NCBI GenBank assembly: GCA_008694505.1
Contig: VZDJ01007747.1
Span: 41,520,523 to 41,584,522 of the forward strand
DNA length: 64,000 nt
DNA from: Cyanoderma ruficeps
Taxonomy: Eukaryota; Chordata; Aves; Passeriformes; Timaliidae
Direction: 5' to 3'
Below the pieces are notes generated by a model, which was given only the letters and a program-made list of their open reading frames with translations, ran no database searches and had not been told where the DNA came from. How positions within the stretch are numbered: position 1 is the stretch's first letter; every line of letters starts with the position of its first letter. Shown one piece after another: positions 62,001 through 64,000 of the stretch. A program made the position numbers and the translations under genes.

Positions 62001-63702
62001 TCAAAGCTTTTGCTGAGTATCTTCCAGGGACTGACTCTTCTGTAACTGCTCTTTAGACAGGTTTGTTTGGGTTTTTTTTAAATTTATTTACTTTCTGAAG
62101 ATTTTTTCAAAATTAGCAAAATATGACTGGATCAGCACATGTAAAGGAAATAAAATTCTCAGGTAATGAGGCCAAATACTGTGGCAGACACAGGAAATAC
62201 CTGCTTGCTTTTTCCATTTCCTAGCCAGGTCAGATAAACACTTCTCTGTGCGTGTCATTTATTTCTCTCTTCCTCACACACGTAGGAAGCTGTGGGGGTG
62301 ACCTCAGGGATCCACCAGAAGGGCAGCTGGGATATGGATGCACACCCAGCAGAGAAATGGTTTCAAAGGTCACTTCAGAGTTATCTCTGAGCCTGGCACA
62401 CTCCAGCTGGCTGTTGGCACCCTGGGCTGCTGCACCTGAGCCAGATGAACAGCGACACCATCAAGCTCCTGTGCTGATCCATTGGTGATGGCACATCCTA
62501 CGCAATGCTAAATGCTTTTCTAGTCTATGTGACAGGTCCAAGAGCAAACACAAAGGGTCACGTAATTAACTTATATGTGAATCTCACATGCTCAACACTT
62601 ACAAGAGACACCAACTTGAAGCACAAATACACAAACCCTACCATGTCTTCCTCTTCTTTTATATTTCTCATTTATATATGGATACAAATACACCACTCCA
62701 TCTGGTTCTTGTGGTTCTAACCAATCTCCATGCTACAGGAGAAACTCCAGGCTTCAAAAAGCAGCTCAGACCCAGCACCCTCCTCTCCTCTTGCAAGCAG
62801 AACAGCAGCCCCTCAGCAGCAGAGCAGAGTGCTGGGACTGGTGCTGTTGCAGCAGGGGAGAAAGGTGTGTTTTGCCCTGGAAATGCATCCCTAAAGCAAT
62901 TCTAATTTCTGTTGCTGCAGCTTGCTCAAGCCTGGCTTGCTCACACTTTAAAACTTGCAGTAGAACATTGGCCATAAATGGTGTGATTTAGTTCTTCTAC
63001 GCATCATTTTCCACAAAATACCCTCTGGGTTTGGGCTGATCAAAATTAGGACTCCCCCTTCATTACATCATTGAAACCATTTTTTTTCTCTTGCACATCA
63101 CTTCCTCATCCTCTGTAAGTGGTTCTGTCTCTGTGGGTTTAGCACAATGATTTTCTGAGAGCATGTGGTTTACTTGCAGAAAAACGCAGCTCAGCTTTCG
63201 CTAACAAATCTTGGACACTTTGTTCAGTCAAAGTACTTTGACATTTGTTACATCATTCACAGTCTTGAGGAGGAAGGGAGGAAAGAGAAATCCATGGGTT
63301 CTGCAAATCCACTTCATCCATGATAAAGCCATAAATAAATACACTGTCAATGTAGCATCATGAGTAACTGATTATTGTTGTTTCTGCTGGGCATTCACAG
63401 AGCAAGAGCAATGCAGACACAAATGAAACTGTAAATGTACACTGTGGGTGGGTGCACACTCTGCAAACCAAACCAGGACCCCTCACCTGCAGGTGCCTGC
63501 CAGCCTGTCCTACCCACGTCAGGGACAAATGGCAGCAGCGTGTGACAGAAGGATGCGGAGAGAGGAGGGAGAAAGGCCATGTCTACAGTGCTGTACATCA
63601 AAGCACATCCATCCCACTGCTGTTTCCTACGTTATGAACGAGTAGCTCTTTAAGGCAGAAGAGAGACATTCTGTGGATCTTGGTGCTATTGGCTCATTGC
63701 AC
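59051..63702 (-). other. No confident gene; probable 3' UTR or downstream region of a minus-strand neighbour (REEP1 expected)
   Basis: I find no convincing coding exon here. AT-rich stretches near 61500-62200 and minus-strand AATAAA signals (plus-strand TTTATT at 59573-59578, 60115-60120, 61574-61579) would suit a long 3' UTR. In human the next gene after MRPL35 is REEP1 on the opposite strand, with a long 3' UTR. This is inference from synteny. Confidence 0.35.
61162..61250 (+). repeat. ATCC tetranucleotide microsatellite ending at an N
   Basis: About 22 uninterrupted CATC/ATCC units with a single undetermined base at 61249, directly at the right edge. The true array length is uncertain. 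Open frames reading Ser-Ile-His-Pro or Trp-Met-Asp-Gly repeats across it are artefacts. Confidence 0.95.
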
Positions 63703-63777
63703 TCACATTGTTTCAGTGGCAGAGGACGAGGTACTTTTCTTCCTGAAGCGAGGTCTAAGGGTCCTAGGCGGTGCCTG
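63703..63777 (-). CDS. Candidate terminal coding exon of minus-strand neighbour (possibly REEP1)
   Basis: On the minus strand TTGCTTTTCTGCAG precedes a short open frame, APPRTLRPRFRKKSTSSSATETM, then TGA (63705-63703). The Ser-rich basic tail is loosely like REEP-family C-termini and the position and strand suit REEP1, but the match is weak and no other exon is in the window to fix the frame. It could also be chance. Confidence 0.25.
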   Translation of the reverse strand, partial: QAPPRTLRPRFRKKSTSSSATETM

Positions 63778-64000
63778 CAGAAAAGCAAGACAAAACTTCA
63801 GAGGAGTAAGAGGAAACTCTTTTTTTTTTTCCTTACAAGTCACCCAGCTTTGTGGGACCTCTGTGACAAGGATCCTATTCCACATATGAAGTAATGCAGA
63901 AGTTTTGGCCCTGAAGATCAGTAATGAATGACCAGCCGAGGACTAATCTTTAAGAAACCTGTTGTATACCCAGGTTACATCAACACCTTCCCCTCTGGTG

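Overview
This window looks like a piece of a bird chromosome. It holds intron-rich, GT-AG spliced vertebrate genes, three CpG-rich promoter regions, and many truncated CR1 LINE copies in both orientations, which is the typical avian repeat. I cannot place it below bird level from sequence alone. No bacterial, viral or CRISPR features were seen.

Layout from left to right: POLR1A on the minus strand (first 23 coding exons, 590-16582; the C-terminal third lies off the left edge); PTCD3 on the plus strand (24 coding exons, 16786-33496, with a SNORD94-type box C/D snoRNA in intron 11); IMMT/MIC60 on the minus strand (15 coding exons including a 15-nt microexon, 34796-55462); MRPL35 on the plus strand (4 coding exons, 56691-58895). 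The last 5 kb (58896-64000) has no confident gene and probably holds the 3' end of the minus-strand neighbour, which is REEP1 in human. The same gene order is known at human 2p11.2. All exon models were assembled by hand from recognisable protein segments plus splice sites. Frame is maintained over every junction: 3351 nt for POLR1A, 2058 for PTCD3, 2229 for IMMT and 525 for MRPL35.

The genes form two head-to-head pairs. POLR1A and PTCD3 start codons are only 203 bp apart. IMMT and MRPL35 are 1.2 kb apart, with a CR1-like insertion between them. PTCD3 and IMMT converge tail to tail with poly(A) signals a few hundred bases apart. PTCD3 (mS39) and MRPL35 (bL35m) are mitoribosome proteins, IMMT organises cristae, and POLR1A makes pre-rRNA. 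NRF-1-like sites and paired, inverted ZNF143/THAP11-like motifs in the CpG islands fit housekeeping and mitochondrial regulation.

The most interesting points are: the snoRNA whose guide predicts methylation of U6 C62 by the N+5 rule; the IMMT microexon; two GC-AG introns in POLR1A; inverted ZNF143/THAP11-type pairs in intron 1 of two unlinked-function genes; and an 18-bp x5 repeat upstream of, and in frame with, MRPL35. I did not find a wholly unknown system.
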